The notes under the pieces are model-generated. The model saw nothing but the letters and a program-made list of their open reading frames with translations. It was not told where the DNA came from and made no database searches. Of a stretch of DNA of 64,000 bases, positions 9,781 to 17,464 are shown one piece after another. The position numbers and the translations under genes are program-made. The first letter of the stretch is position 1, and the number at the start of each line of letters is the position of its first letter. Source of the DNA: Methylobacterium sp. J-026 (lineage in GTDB: Bacteria; Pseudomonadota; Alphaproteobacteria; Rhizobiales; Beijerinckiaceae); NCBI RefSeq assembly GCF_022829585.1, contig NZ_JAKSYC010000054.1:1-64000 (forward strand), given 5' to 3'.

Positions 9781-11433
9781 TCAGAAATCCCGCGCCCGGT
9801 CCCGGAGGACGAATTTCTGGATCTTCCCGGTCAAGGTCTTGGGCAGGGGACCGAAAACCACGGTCTTGGGCACCTTGAACCGCGCCATCCGCCCGCGGCA
9901 GAAGACGATCACGTCCTGCGCGCTCGGCGCTTCCGTGCCGGGCTTCACCTCCAGGAACGCGCAGGGGCTCTCGCCCCAGGTCGGGTCCGGCCGTGCCACC
10001 ACGGCCGCCAGCATCACCGCGGGATGGCGCATCAGCACCTCCTCCACCTCCAGGCTGGAGATGTTCTCGCCCCCGGAGATGATGATGTCCTTCGCCCGGT
10101 CCTTGATCTCCACGGATCCGTCCGGATGCCAGACCGCGAGGTCGCCGGTCCGGTACCACCCGCCGGCGAGCGCCTGCGCGGTGGCATCGGGATTGCCGAG
10201 ATAGCCCTTCATGATGGTGTTGCCGCGCAGACAGATCTCGCCCACCGCCGTTCCGTCCCGCTGCACCGGCCGGTCAGTGGCCGGGTCGATGACGGTCACG
10301 TCTTCGAGGGTCGCGAGCGGCACGCCCTGGCGCGCCATGCGGGCGTAGCGGTCGTCCTCGGACAGGTCCGCCCAGTCCGGCTGCGCCAGGCAGACGGTCG
10401 CCGGTCCGTAGCTCTCGGTCGCGCCGTAGAGATGCAGCACCTCGAAGCCCAGTTCCTCCATGGTGCGGATGATCGTCGAGGAGGGCGCCGCCCCGCCGAC
10501 GGCGCACCGGACCCGCTGCGGGAAGGCGCGCCGGTCCGCGGCCGGGGCGTGCGCGATCATCGAGAGGACGATCGGGGCGCCGCAGAGATGCGTCACCCCG
10601 TGTTCGGCGATCAGGCGGAAGATCGCGGCCGGCTCGACCTTGCGCAGACAGATCTGGGTCGCGCAGGCGGCGACGCTGGCCCAGGGATAGGACCAGCCGC
10701 TGCAATGGAACATCGGCAGCGTCCAGAGATAGACGCTGTCGGCGGTCAACCCGAAGGTGACGGCGTTGCCAAGCGCCTGAAGATAGGCGCCGCGGTGGCT
10801 GTAGACCGCGCCCTTCGGATCCCCGGTCGTGCCGGAGGTGTAGAGCAGGCAGAGGGACTGCCATTCGTCGGCGGGTCCGGTCCAGGCGTGGTCCGGATCG
10901 CCGGCCGCGAGCAGCGCTTCGTAGGGGATCGCACCGGGTATGCCGGTCTCGCCGATCGCCACCACCAGGATCGGCTCGGGACAGGCGCTCAGGGCCTGGG
11001 CGGCCAGCGGGGCGCAGTCGGCCTCGACGAGCAGCACCCGGGCGCCACCATGGGCCAGCGAGAAGGCGATCGTCGCTGGATCGAGGCGGGTGTTCAGCGG
11101 GTTCAGCACGGCGCCGAGCATCGGCACGGCGAAATGGGCCTCGATCATCTCGGGGACGTTCGGGGCGAGGATCGCCACGGTGTCGAGGCGCCCGATCCCG
11201 TGCCCGGCCAGGCCCGAGGCCAGGCGGCGGCAGCGCGCGTAGAGTTCGGCATAGGTCAGGCGCCGGGCGCCGTCGATCACCGCAATCCGCCCGCCCGCCG
11301 CCGCCGCGGCGCGCGCCAGGAGGCTCACCGGGGTCAGGGGGACGTGATTGGCTGGAGTCCGGTCGAGGTCGGTCTCGAACGGGTGACGGCCGGCGGCGCC
11401 GGACCGTGCGGGGCGCGGATGGGACTCCGTCAT
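9781..11433 (-). CDS. AMP-dependent acyl-CoA synthetase (LvaE-like position)
   Basis: A 550-residue ANL-superfamily ligase that makes acyl-CoA from a carboxylic acid, ATP and CoA. The adenylation P-loop YTSGTTGDPKGAVYSHRG is present, followed by LYGATESYGP, GWYRTGDLAVWHPDG and the hinge/core motif KDIIISGGENISSLEVEE; the C-terminal catalytic lysine is in LPKTLTGKIQKF. Similarity is to medium/long-chain fatty acid ligases. It lies 344 bases upstream of the dehydrogenase on the same strand, so it would activate the substrate of that pathway. It diverges from the phasin gene across a 221-base region. Confidence 0.92.
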   Translation of the reverse strand: MTESHPRPARSGAAGRHPFETDLDRTPANHVPLTPVSLLARAAAAAGGRIAVIDGARRLTYAELYARCRRLASGLAGHGIGRLDTVAILAPNVPEMIEAHFAVPMLGAVLNPLNTRLDPATIAFSLAHGGARVLLVEADCAPLAAQALSACPEPILVVAIGETGIPGAIPYEALLAAGDPDHAWTGPADEWQSLCLLYTSGTTGDPKGAVYSHRGAYLQALGNAVTFGLTADSVYLWTLPMFHCSGWSYPWASVAACATQICLRKVEPAAIFRLIAEHGVTHLCGAPIVLSMIAHAPAADRRAFPQRVRCAVGGAAPSSTIIRTMEELGFEVLHLYGATESYGPATVCLAQPDWADLSEDDRYARMARQGVPLATLEDVTVIDPATDRPVQRDGTAVGEICLRGNTIMKGYLGNPDATAQALAGGWYRTGDLAVWHPDGSVEIKDRAKDIIISGGENISSLEVEEVLMRHPAVMLAAVVARPDPTWGESPCAFLEVKPGTEAPSAQDVIVFCRGRMARFKVPKTVVFGPLPKTLTGKIQKFVLRDRARDF

Positions 11434-11654
11434 CGTTGTGCCTTCTGGTCGGGCGCGAAATCGTTGTGGCGCGTGGCGTTCGCTCCGACGGAGGATGATT
11501 TCCCGCCCGACCCGGCTGTCAATCGCCGCCGCGTCCCGGGCCGGTGCCCCCGTCCGGTTCTGTCACCCCGCATGGTTGACGGCGGGGCGACCCTGGCCGA
11601 TGCCCGTAACCTGGGGTCGGGCCGATCCGGGCCGGCGATGGAGGGAAGGCGACC

Positions 11655-12194
11655 GTGGGGAACGACAACGGGCCGATGGTCTCCACGCAGGCGGGACGGG
11701 CCATGGCCGAGGGCGGCGTGGCGCGGGCGCGCGAAGCCTACGAGCGCTTTGCCGAGGCCGGCGAGATGGCGTTGAACGCCTTCGAGGCCTCGATGGCCCA
11801 GACCTTCGAGGGGTGGCGCTCGGTGATGGGCTCCAGCCGCGAGACCGCCAACCACCTCAGCGAGAGCAACGCGGCGGGCGCCCGGCGGATGCGCGAGCAG
11901 TGGGAGGCCGCTGGTGCGCGCCTCTACAACGCCTTCGAGGACAACACCGTGCACACGCTGGCGGCGATGCGCGAGATCGGGCATCGCGTGCTCGTCGCCT
12001 CGGACACGAACGTCCGCGCCACCCTGGACTATGCCGAGCGCGTCGCGCAGGCGGCCGATGCCCGGGAGGCGGCGGCCCTGAACGCGGCCTTCCTGCAGGA
12101 GCAGGCGCGCCGGCTGACGGACCAGATGGTCGACATCCACCAGACCACCGGCCGGCTCGCCCGCGAGGCCGCGGCGCGCACGGAAAAACCGTGA
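11655..12194 (+). CDS. Phasin family protein
   Basis: A 179-residue amphipathic helical protein of the phasin type: long Ala/Glu-rich helices, no signal peptide, and the AYERFAEAGEMALNAFEASMAQ pattern near residues 29-50 (quoted in part: YERFAEAGEMALNAF). Phasins coat polyhydroxyalkanoate granules and control their size. It begins with GTG after a strong GAGGGAAGG ribosome binding site at 11641. Its stop overlaps the GTG start of the following hydrolase by four bases, so the two are translationally coupled. Phasin-fold proteins are weakly conserved, so granule binding is probable and unproven. Confidence 0.82.
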   Translation: MGNDNGPMVSTQAGRAMAEGGVARAREAYERFAEAGEMALNAFEASMAQTFEGWRSVMGSSRETANHLSESNAAGARRMREQWEAAGARLYNAFEDNTVHTLAAMREIGHRVLVASDTNVRATLDYAERVAQAADAREAAALNAAFLQEQARRLTDQMVDIHQTTGRLAREAAARTEKP

Positions 12195-13129
12195 CGGCCG
12201 ACCCGGCGGCGCGCGCGCTTCCGGTGACGGCGATGCCGCGGCTCGACGATCTCAGCCAGGCCGACGTTCCGTTCCGGACCGGCGATTTCCTCGCCTACGC
12301 GCCCCACGATTTCCACCGCATCGCCTATGTCGAGTGGGGCGACCCGGACAGCGCGCGCGTGGTCGTGTGCGTCCACGGACTGAGCCGCCAGGGCCGGGAT
12401 TTCGATCCCCTCGGCTACAGGCTGGCGAAGATGGGCTACCGGGTCGTCTGCCCCGACCTGCCGGGGCGCGGGCTCAGCGGCTGGCTCAGGGATCCGGAAC
12501 TCTACGGCCTGCCGCAATACGCCGCCGACATGGCGGCGCTCATCGCGCATCTGCGGATCCGCGGACCGATCGACTGGGTCGGCACGTCCCTCGGCGGCCT
12601 GACCGGCATGGTCCTGGCCGCGTCGGCCAACACGCCGATCCGCCGCATGGTGATCAACGATATCGGTCCGTTCCTGCCCTGGGCGCCGATCCGCCACATC
12701 GGCTCGCGCCTGCGCGACGCGCCGCGGCTGCACCACAACCTCGCCTCGGGCGAGTCGCGCCTGCGCACCGTCCTCGGATCCTTCGGGCCGCTGACCGACG
12801 AGCAGTGGCGCCACATCGCCAAATACAGCTTCTTCCGGGAGCCGAACGGAGGCTGGCGGCCCCATTACGATCCGGGCATCGGCGACGCGTTCAGGCCCGG
12901 ACGGGTCTACAGCGTCAGCATGTGGCGCGACTGGGACGCGATCACCTGTCCGGTCCTGCTGTTGCGCGGGGCGCAATCGGAACTCCTCCTCGCCGCCACC
13001 GCCGACGAGATGACCCGGCGGGGGCCGCCGACGGAGCGCGTCGAGATTCCGGATTGCGGCCATGCCCCCGCCCTCCTGGACGATCGCCAACTCGCGATCG
13101 TGACGGATTGGCTCGGGCCGGCATCCTAG
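12191..13129 (+). CDS. Alpha/beta hydrolase
   Basis: A 312-residue alpha/beta hydrolase. The oxyanion strand CVHGLSRQGRD is at residues 60-70, the nucleophile elbow GTSLGG puts Ser133 at the centre, and the catalytic His291 lies in PDCGHAPALL. No signal peptide is seen, so it is cytoplasmic. The GTG at 12191 overlaps the phasin stop as GTGA; an internal ATG at 12233 is an alternative. Coupling with a phasin suggests an esterase or intracellular PHA oligomer hydrolase, but the substrate is unknown and haloalkane dehalogenase or lactonase relatives are equally possible on motifs alone. Confidence 0.85.
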   Translation: MTADPAARALPVTAMPRLDDLSQADVPFRTGDFLAYAPHDFHRIAYVEWGDPDSARVVVCVHGLSRQGRDFDPLGYRLAKMGYRVVCPDLPGRGLSGWLRDPELYGLPQYAADMAALIAHLRIRGPIDWVGTSLGGLTGMVLAASANTPIRRMVINDIGPFLPWAPIRHIGSRLRDAPRLHHNLASGESRLRTVLGSFGPLTDEQWRHIAKYSFFREPNGGWRPHYDPGIGDAFRPGRVYSVSMWRDWDAITCPVLLLRGAQSELLLAATADEMTRRGPPTERVEIPDCGHAPALLDDRQLAIVTDWLGPAS

Positions 13130-13520
13130 CCCTGCGACGACGGCGGGCATGATGCGGCGGGGCTGCGCCCAGCGGAATCGCGTCAGTCGAACTCTTGGGC
13201 GATGCCGGCGCGAATGTGCATCTCCGTCGCCGCTTCAAATATTCATCCGCCGATCCCTGCGTAGTTTAATCGGTGCACAATAAGTTCAATACAATGCGCG
13301 CGCCGAGGCGCGGACGGGCATTGCACAGATCGCGCAACCATCTTCGATATCTCAGATGTCGCCGCCGCGACCTTTCGTTGCGTGCTGGGCTTGGCTGTGG
13401 CATCTACTGATCGCAGGCCAGATTCCCGGCCGCACGATATGGCAGCTGTGTGTTGTGGTCGGCGGTTCGGGGTGCGGTTGTGCATGCCCGCCAACAGAGA
13501 CGACGTTCGGACCCCGACCC
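13130..13520. other. 391-base intergenic region upstream of the XRE regulator
   Basis: This region is richer in A and T than its surroundings around 13240-13290 and includes TTTAATCGGTGCACAATAAG. A possible sigma-70 pair is TTGCAC at 13321 and CGATAT at 13345 with an 18-base spacer. The regulator frame stays open back to 13356 and would encode a hydrophobic, Trp-rich leader, which I do not believe is translated. No RNA gene or repeat is recognised. Confidence 0.35.
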
Positions 13521-13967
13521 ATGGCCAAGTCCAGTCCAAAGCCGAAGCAGACGACGGCGATCGATCATGGCGTCGGCAGCCGCATCGCGTTCCTGCGCGC
13601 GGCGAACGGGCTGAGCCAGTCCGCCTTGGCCAGCGCGCTCGGGGTGAGCTTCCAGCAGGTCCAGAAATACGAGACGGGCAAGAACCGGGTCGGGGCTGGC
13701 CGCCTGCAGGCGATCGCCGAGCGGCTCGGCGTCCCGGTATCGAGCTTCTTCGAGCCGGAGGCCGAGAACGCGGCGGATAACGGTCCGGCCTTGCTGCGCG
13801 TGTCCGGGGCCGTGGAACTCCTGCGCGCCTACAATCAGATCGCCGACGATCAGATGCGCCGCGATGTTCTGAGCCTCGTGAAATCCGCGGCGCGGATCGG
13901 CCACCAGCGGGCCATCGAGGCCGCCGCCGCGGACAATGCCTCCCACAGTGCGGCTCCGGGCGCCTGA
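13521..13967 (+). CDS. XRE family helix-turn-helix transcriptional regulator
   Basis: A 148-residue DNA-binding protein. Residues about 17-73 form a Cro/C1-type HTH: RIAFLRAANGLSQSALASAL, then VSFQQVQKYETGKNRVGAGRL. The C-terminal half is helical (VELLRAYNQIADDQMRRDVLSLV). This architecture is common among rhizobial regulators in which the HTH is followed by a short helical tail. The ATG at 13521 fits the family start although its ribosome binding site is poor. It stands alone between the hydrolase and the convergent rsmD gene, so its target cannot be inferred; phasin control is one possibility. Confidence 0.88.
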   Translation: MAKSSPKPKQTTAIDHGVGSRIAFLRAANGLSQSALASALGVSFQQVQKYETGKNRVGAGRLQAIAERLGVPVSSFFEPEAENAADNGPALLRVSGAVELLRAYNQIADDQMRRDVLSLVKSAARIGHQRAIEAAAADNASHSAAPGA

Positions 13968-14195
13968 GGTCGACCGGCGCGCTCGGCCGAGACGGGCCCC
14001 GCAGACGCGATGGGACCCGGGTAGGGTCGTCGCGAAGCCTCACCATCGGCCGCTGTCGGGAAGGGTGCCTCGAAGCGACCGGTCCGTCGACCGTCCGGCT
14101 CCCGCATCGTCTGCTCCGAAAGCCGGAGGGTCACCCCGCGGGACGGTGTTGGCCCGATCCGGCGGGTGAGCTGACCGACGGCGCAGTTCGCGCGG

Positions 14196-14753
14196 TCAGG
14201 CGGCGAACCGCGCCAGGGCGACGGCGGTCTCGCCGTAGGCGCGCCGCTCCAGTTCGGCGAACCCGTCCGGCCAGTCGAAGCGCACGGTCTCGGCCTCCTC
14301 GACCACCACGAGGGCGCCCGGCGTGAGCCACCCACCCGCGGCTGCGCTCGCCAGAGCCCGGGGCGCGAGATCGCGATGATAGGGCGGATCGCAGAACAGG
14401 AGCGAGAACTGACCCGCCGTCCCGGCCGCGCCGAGCCGGGTCGCGTCGCGCCGGAACAGGCGCGTCACGCCCTCGGCGCCGAGGGCCTCGATGTTGGCGC
14501 GGATCACCGCCCGGGCCTCGGTCCCGTCATCGACTAGGAGCGCGTAGGCCGCACCCCGCGAGAGCGCCTCGAAGCCGAGCGCCCCGGTGCCGGCGAACAG
14601 GTCGAGCACCCGGGCTCCCGCGAAGGCGTCGTCGTAGGCGTGGGCCAGCACGTTGAACAGCGACTCCCGGAGGCGATCCGAGGTCGGCCGGATGGCGGAG
14701 GTGCGCGGCGCCGCGAGCCTGCGGCCGCGCCAGGCACCTCCGACAATCCTCAT
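14196..14753 (-). CDS. rsmD: 16S rRNA (guanine(966)-N(2))-methyltransferase RsmD
   Basis: A 185-residue SAM-dependent methyltransferase that modifies G966 of 16S rRNA in the small subunit. It starts with MRIVGGAWRGRRL and has RPTSDRLRESLFN at residues about 22-34. The SAM loop is LDLFAGTGALGFEALSRGA and the catalytic motif is FCDPPYH. Length is typical. The ATG overlaps the rluB stop by four bases, so the two rRNA-modifying enzymes are coupled. The tadA/rluB/rsmD neighbourhood is common in alphaproteobacteria. Confidence 0.95.
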   Translation of the reverse strand: MRIVGGAWRGRRLAAPRTSAIRPTSDRLRESLFNVLAHAYDDAFAGARVLDLFAGTGALGFEALSRGAAYALLVDDGTEARAVIRANIEALGAEGVTRLFRRDATRLGAAGTAGQFSLLFCDPPYHRDLAPRALASAAAGGWLTPGALVVVEEAETVRFDWPDGFAELERRAYGETAVALARFAA

Positions 14754-16663
14754 CGCGTCCCGCGCGGCGGCCGCCCACCGCCGGGCTTGCTGCCGAACCC
14801 GCCGGGCTTGCCGCCGCCCGGTCGTCCGCCGGGTCTTGCACCCCCGCCGGACCCGCCCCGGCCGGGAGCCTTTCCGGCGAACCCGCCGGGCTTGCCACCG
14901 AACCCGCCGGGCTTGCCACCGAAGCCGCCCGGTTTGCCGCCGAACCCGCCCGGCTTGCCCCCGGGCCGGGCACCACCCGGTTTCGGGCCGCCGAAGGCCG
15001 GCTTGCCGCCGTCCTGACCCCGCTTCTGGGTCCGAAAACCGCCCTTGCCGGCACCCGCGCCTTCCGCCGAGCCGGCGTTGAAGGGGCGCTCGCGCCGCTC
15101 ATCCGTCCTGGGTCCCCGCCGGTCATCCGGCCTGGCATCGCCCCATGGGCGCTCGGCGGCGCGTGCCGGTGGCCGGTTCGGCCGCTCGCCGCCGCCGCGC
15201 TCGCCGCGGGATGCCGGGGCCCGCTCGCCATACGGTGCGGGGCCGCGCGCGCCCCCGGATCCACCCGCACGACCGGAACGCCCGCCGGCGTCCCGCTGCG
15301 GCCGCTCGGACGGGCCGTCATCGGCGTAGCGGCGACGCGGTTTCTCCTGGGGCGCAGGCTCGACCGGGGTCGCGGCGAGGCGCTCCACGACGACGCGGCG
15401 GTCCCCGGCCCGGATCGAGCCGACGCGTTCGCGTCCGCGTTCTGCGGCGGCGGCCTGCGCGGCCCGTGGATCGGCGCCGCGGCGGGGGATGCGCGTCCCG
15501 CGCGGCTTGGAATCGTCGTCGTCGCGCCAAGCGGCGTTGCGCGGTCCGGACCCGGATCCACCCGTCGAAACGCGCGGTGCGGGGGCGGGGCGCGCGGCGT
15601 TGCGCCGGCTCGCGGCGCCCCCCTGGGCGGTCTTCGCACCGCCATCCTCGGCCTTGGATCCGCCGAACGGCACGATCGGCTCGCGCACCGGGCTGTCGAA
15701 ATCGACGCCGGCCTGCTCGGCGAGCGACTTGCCGAGCTGATCCTTGAGGACCCGGGTGCGGATCTCCTCGACGAGGCCGACCTCCAGATCGCCGAGCTGG
15801 AACGGCCCGAAGGACAGGCGGATCAGCCGGTTCACCGAGAGGCCGAGATGCTCGAGGATCCGCTTGACCTCGCGATTCTTGCCCTCGCGCAATCCCAGCG
15901 TCAGCCAGACATTGTCACCCTGCACGCGGTCGAGCATGGCCTCGATCGGGCCGTACTCCATCCCGTCGATCGTCACGCCCTTGGCGAGCTTGTCGAGCTG
16001 GGCCTGATCGGTATCGCCATGGGCGCGGACCCGGTAGCGGCGCAGCCAGCCGGTGTCGGGATGGGCGATCACCTTGGCGAGGCCGCCGTCGTTGGTGAGG
16101 AGCAGCAGCCCCTCGGTGTTGATGTCGAGGCGTCCCACCGCGACGACCCGGGGCAGATCCTCGGGGAGGACATCGAAGACGGTCTGCCGGCCCTCCGGAT
16201 CGCGCGCGGTGGTCACGAGGCCCCTGGGCTTGTGGAAGATCCACAGGCGGCTGCGCTCCCGCAACGGCATCGGCTCGCCGTCGATCAGGATGCGATCGTC
16301 CTCGGTGACGTTGCGTGCCGGCGAACTCAACGTCTCGCCGTTGACGCTCACCCGGCCGGCGAGGATCATCGCCTCGGCATCGCGCCGCGACGCGATCCCG
16401 GCGCGCGCCATCGCCTTGGCGATCCGTTCCCCGGGGGGCGTCGGCGCCTCGGCGGGATCGGCCGACGGGTCCTCGGCCGCCGGCTCGGACGGGGGGCGCA
16501 CGGGGCGTCGCTTTTCCGGACGCGGCTTGGCGGCGGATTCGGCAGGCGCCGGCTCGGCTGCGCTGCCGGCGTCGGTCGGCGGCGTCCAGCGCCCCACCCG
16601 CGCGGTCTCCGGGTCCGGACGGGCGGGACCCTCCGGCGTGTCGTCTTTCGGCATGTCGCTCAT
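14750..16663 (-). CDS. rluB: Pseudouridine synthase, RluB/RsuA family, with long low-complexity tail
   Basis: A 637-residue protein, far longer than the usual 250-300. After a disordered acidic/proline-rich N-terminus, an S4 RNA-binding domain lies at residues about 78-125 (GERIAKAMARAGIASRRDAE) and the catalytic domain at about 140-310, with GRLDINTEGLLLLTND placing the catalytic Asp180. The enzyme makes pseudouridine in large-subunit rRNA. From about residue 330 on, the chain is Arg/Gly/Pro/Lys-rich and ends with tandem GGKPGGF repeats; it is probably disordered and RNA-binding. Such tails occur in other alphaproteobacterial homologues, though this one is extreme. Confidence 0.92.
   Translation of the reverse strand: MSDMPKDDTPEGPARPDPETARVGRWTPPTDAGSAAEPAPAESAAKPRPEKRRPVRPPSEPAAEDPSADPAEAPTPPGERIAKAMARAGIASRRDAEAMILAGRVSVNGETLSSPARNVTEDDRILIDGEPMPLRERSRLWIFHKPRGLVTTARDPEGRQTVFDVLPEDLPRVVAVGRLDINTEGLLLLTNDGGLAKVIAHPDTGWLRRYRVRAHGDTDQAQLDKLAKGVTIDGMEYGPIEAMLDRVQGDNVWLTLGLREGKNREVKRILEHLGLSVNRLIRLSFGPFQLGDLEVGLVEEIRTRVLKDQLGKSLAEQAGVDFDSPVREPIVPFGGSKAEDGGAKTAQGGAASRRNAARPAPAPRVSTGGSGSGPRNAAWRDDDDSKPRGTRIPRRGADPRAAQAAAAERGRERVGSIRAGDRRVVVERLAATPVEPAPQEKPRRRYADDGPSERPQRDAGGRSGRAGGSGGARGPAPYGERAPASRGERGGGERPNRPPARAAERPWGDARPDDRRGPRTDERRERPFNAGSAEGAGAGKGGFRTQKRGQDGGKPAFGGPKPGGARPGGKPGGFGGKPGGFGGKPGGFGGKPGGFAGKAPGRGGSGGGARPGGRPGGGKPGGFGSKPGGGRPPRGTR
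14880..14963 (-). repeat. Four tandem 21-base repeats inside rluB
   Basis: Four near-identical 21-base units (14880-14900, 14901-14921, 14922-14942, 14943-14963) encode GGKPGGF repeated in frame on the minus strand. Units 1 and 2 are identical; units 3 and 4 differ at a few third positions. Because each unit is a multiple of three, gain or loss of copies would change tail length without a frameshift. Confidence 0.85.
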
Positions 16664-16741
16664 GCCCGGGCCTTAGCAGAGCCGATACCGACAGGCGAGA
16701 CGGGTCTTTGAGTCTGGAACGCCGTCGGGTTCCCACACGAA

Positions 16742-16767
16742 AGGGCCGCTCCCTGGGGAACGGCCCT
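16742..16767 (-). terminator. Hairpin terminator downstream of the DUF1328 gene
   Basis: AGGGCCG at 16742-16748 pairs with CGGCCCT at 16761-16767. Read on the minus strand, the stem is followed by TTTCG. It lies about 100 bases after the DUF1328 stop and 78 bases before the rluB start, so it probably insulates the stress genes from rluB. Confidence 0.6.
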
Positions 16768-16867
16768 GAAATTCATCGCTGGCGCTCCGCGGAAGCGGAC
16801 CCGGTGGCCGATACGGAACGGCACCGTTCCCGGGCGCCACCACCCTGATCGGGGACCGATACGCCGG

Positions 16868-17044
16868 TCAGAGCCTGGGAGAGCGGCCCCGCATCACGCC
16901 GAACACCGCGGAGATGAGGAATAGCGCGATCGCCACGAAGAAGATCACCTTGGCTGCTTCCATGGCCGTCCCGGCGATGCCGCCGAACCCGAGCAGTGCC
17001 GCGACGAGCGCGACGACGAGAAACGTGACAGCCCAACCGATCAT
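16868..17044 (-). CDS. DUF1328 family small membrane protein
   Basis: A 58-residue protein, too short for many gene callers. It is [20 protein letters not shown], then [33 protein letters not shown] in two pieces: two transmembrane helices split by the conserved GGIAGTA turn, which identifies DUF1328 (YtjA-like). These inner-membrane proteins are usually stress-induced and of unknown function. It follows csbD on the same strand, and an EcfG-like promoter sequence lies about 40 bases upstream of its ATG, so joint induction in the general stress response is likely. Confidence 0.88.
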   Translation of the reverse strand: MIGWAVTFLVVALVAALLGFGGIAGTAMEAAKVIFFVAIALFLISAVFGVMRGRSPRL

Positions 17045-17077
17045 GGCATCCTCGCGTTGTTCGAGCCGGTCCCTGGT

Positions 17078-17101
17078 GGGAACCCGCCCGTGGCGGGTCC
17101 C
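17078..17101 (-). terminator. Hairpin just downstream of csbD
   Basis: ACCCGCC at 17082-17088 and GGCGGGT at 17092-17098 form a strong stem with a three-base loop, extended by GGG/CCC with one bulge. It begins 22 bases after the csbD stop on the minus strand. It overlaps the EcfG-like promoter elements for the DUF1328 gene, so the same bases may serve both purposes. No T-run follows. Confidence 0.5.
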
Positions 17102-17106
17102 GTTCC
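17081..17106 (-). promoter_or_regulatory. Possible EcfG-type promoter of the DUF1328 gene
   Basis: On the minus strand GGAAC (17106-17102) is followed after 17 bases by GGTT (17084-17081), close to the alphaproteobacterial EcfG consensus GGAAC-N16/17-CGTT. The spacing equals that of the csbD site. The -10 element lies about 37 bases before the ATG. It overlaps a hairpin, so part of the match could be coincidental. Confidence 0.5.
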
Positions 17107-17122
17107 GATCGTCCCGTGGCGA

Positions 17123-17314
17123 TCAGAGCTTGTCGGTCGCCGACTTCACCGTGTCCTTCGCGTCGCCGACAGTGCTCTGGGTCTTGCCCTTGAGCTCCTG
17201 AGCCGCACCCTCGGTCTTGAGCTTGTCGTTGCCGGTCGCGTCGCCGATGCCCTGCTTGGCCTTGCCGAGAGCCTCGTTGGCGACGCCCTTGATCTTGTCG
17301 GTGGTGCTGCTCAT
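17123..17314 (-). CDS. CsbD family stress protein
   Basis: A 63-residue, highly charged, hydrophilic protein. The opening [20 protein letters not shown] and the repeated DK/GKxK pattern identify the CsbD family. These proteins accumulate strongly in stationary phase and under osmotic or oxidative stress; their molecular role is unknown. No signal peptide or membrane segment is present. Its upstream region carries a clear EcfG-type promoter, which places it in the PhyR-EcfG general stress regulon. The DUF1328 gene follows on the same strand. Confidence 0.92.
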   Translation of the reverse strand: MSSTTDKIKGVANEALGKAKQGIGDATGNDKLKTEGAAQELKGKTQSTVGDAKDTVKSATDKL

Positions 17315-17363
17315 GGCGTTACCCTTCCTGTATTCCTGCGGCGGCGCCGCACGAGATGCTTAG

Positions 17364-17389
17364 AACGGACACGGTCGCGCGTATGTTCC
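17364..17389 (-). promoter_or_regulatory. EcfG (general stress sigma factor) promoter of csbD
   Basis: On the minus strand GGAAC (17389-17385) and CGTT (17367-17364) are separated by exactly 17 bases. This is an exact match to the EcfG consensus GGAAC-N16/17-CGTT known from Methylobacterium and rhizobia. The -10 lies about 50 bases ahead of the csbD ATG. No other gene on that strand could use it. Confidence 0.75.
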
Positions 17390-17464
17390 AGGCCTTAACA
17401 TTGCTCTGGATCAATCCGCCGGGCCGCGGGCCCGCCCCATCCCGGGTGATGGAACGGCGGCACC

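Noticed and set aside
13356-13520. Hydrophobic N-terminal extension of the XRE regulator (a possible membrane-anchored form)
   Set aside because: Trp/Cys-rich residues not typical of the family, and the known domain start fits the ATG at 13521.
14750-15000. CRISPR-like or satellite repeat reading of the 21-base tandem units
   Set aside because: No spacers; the units are in frame inside rluB and encode GGKPGGF.
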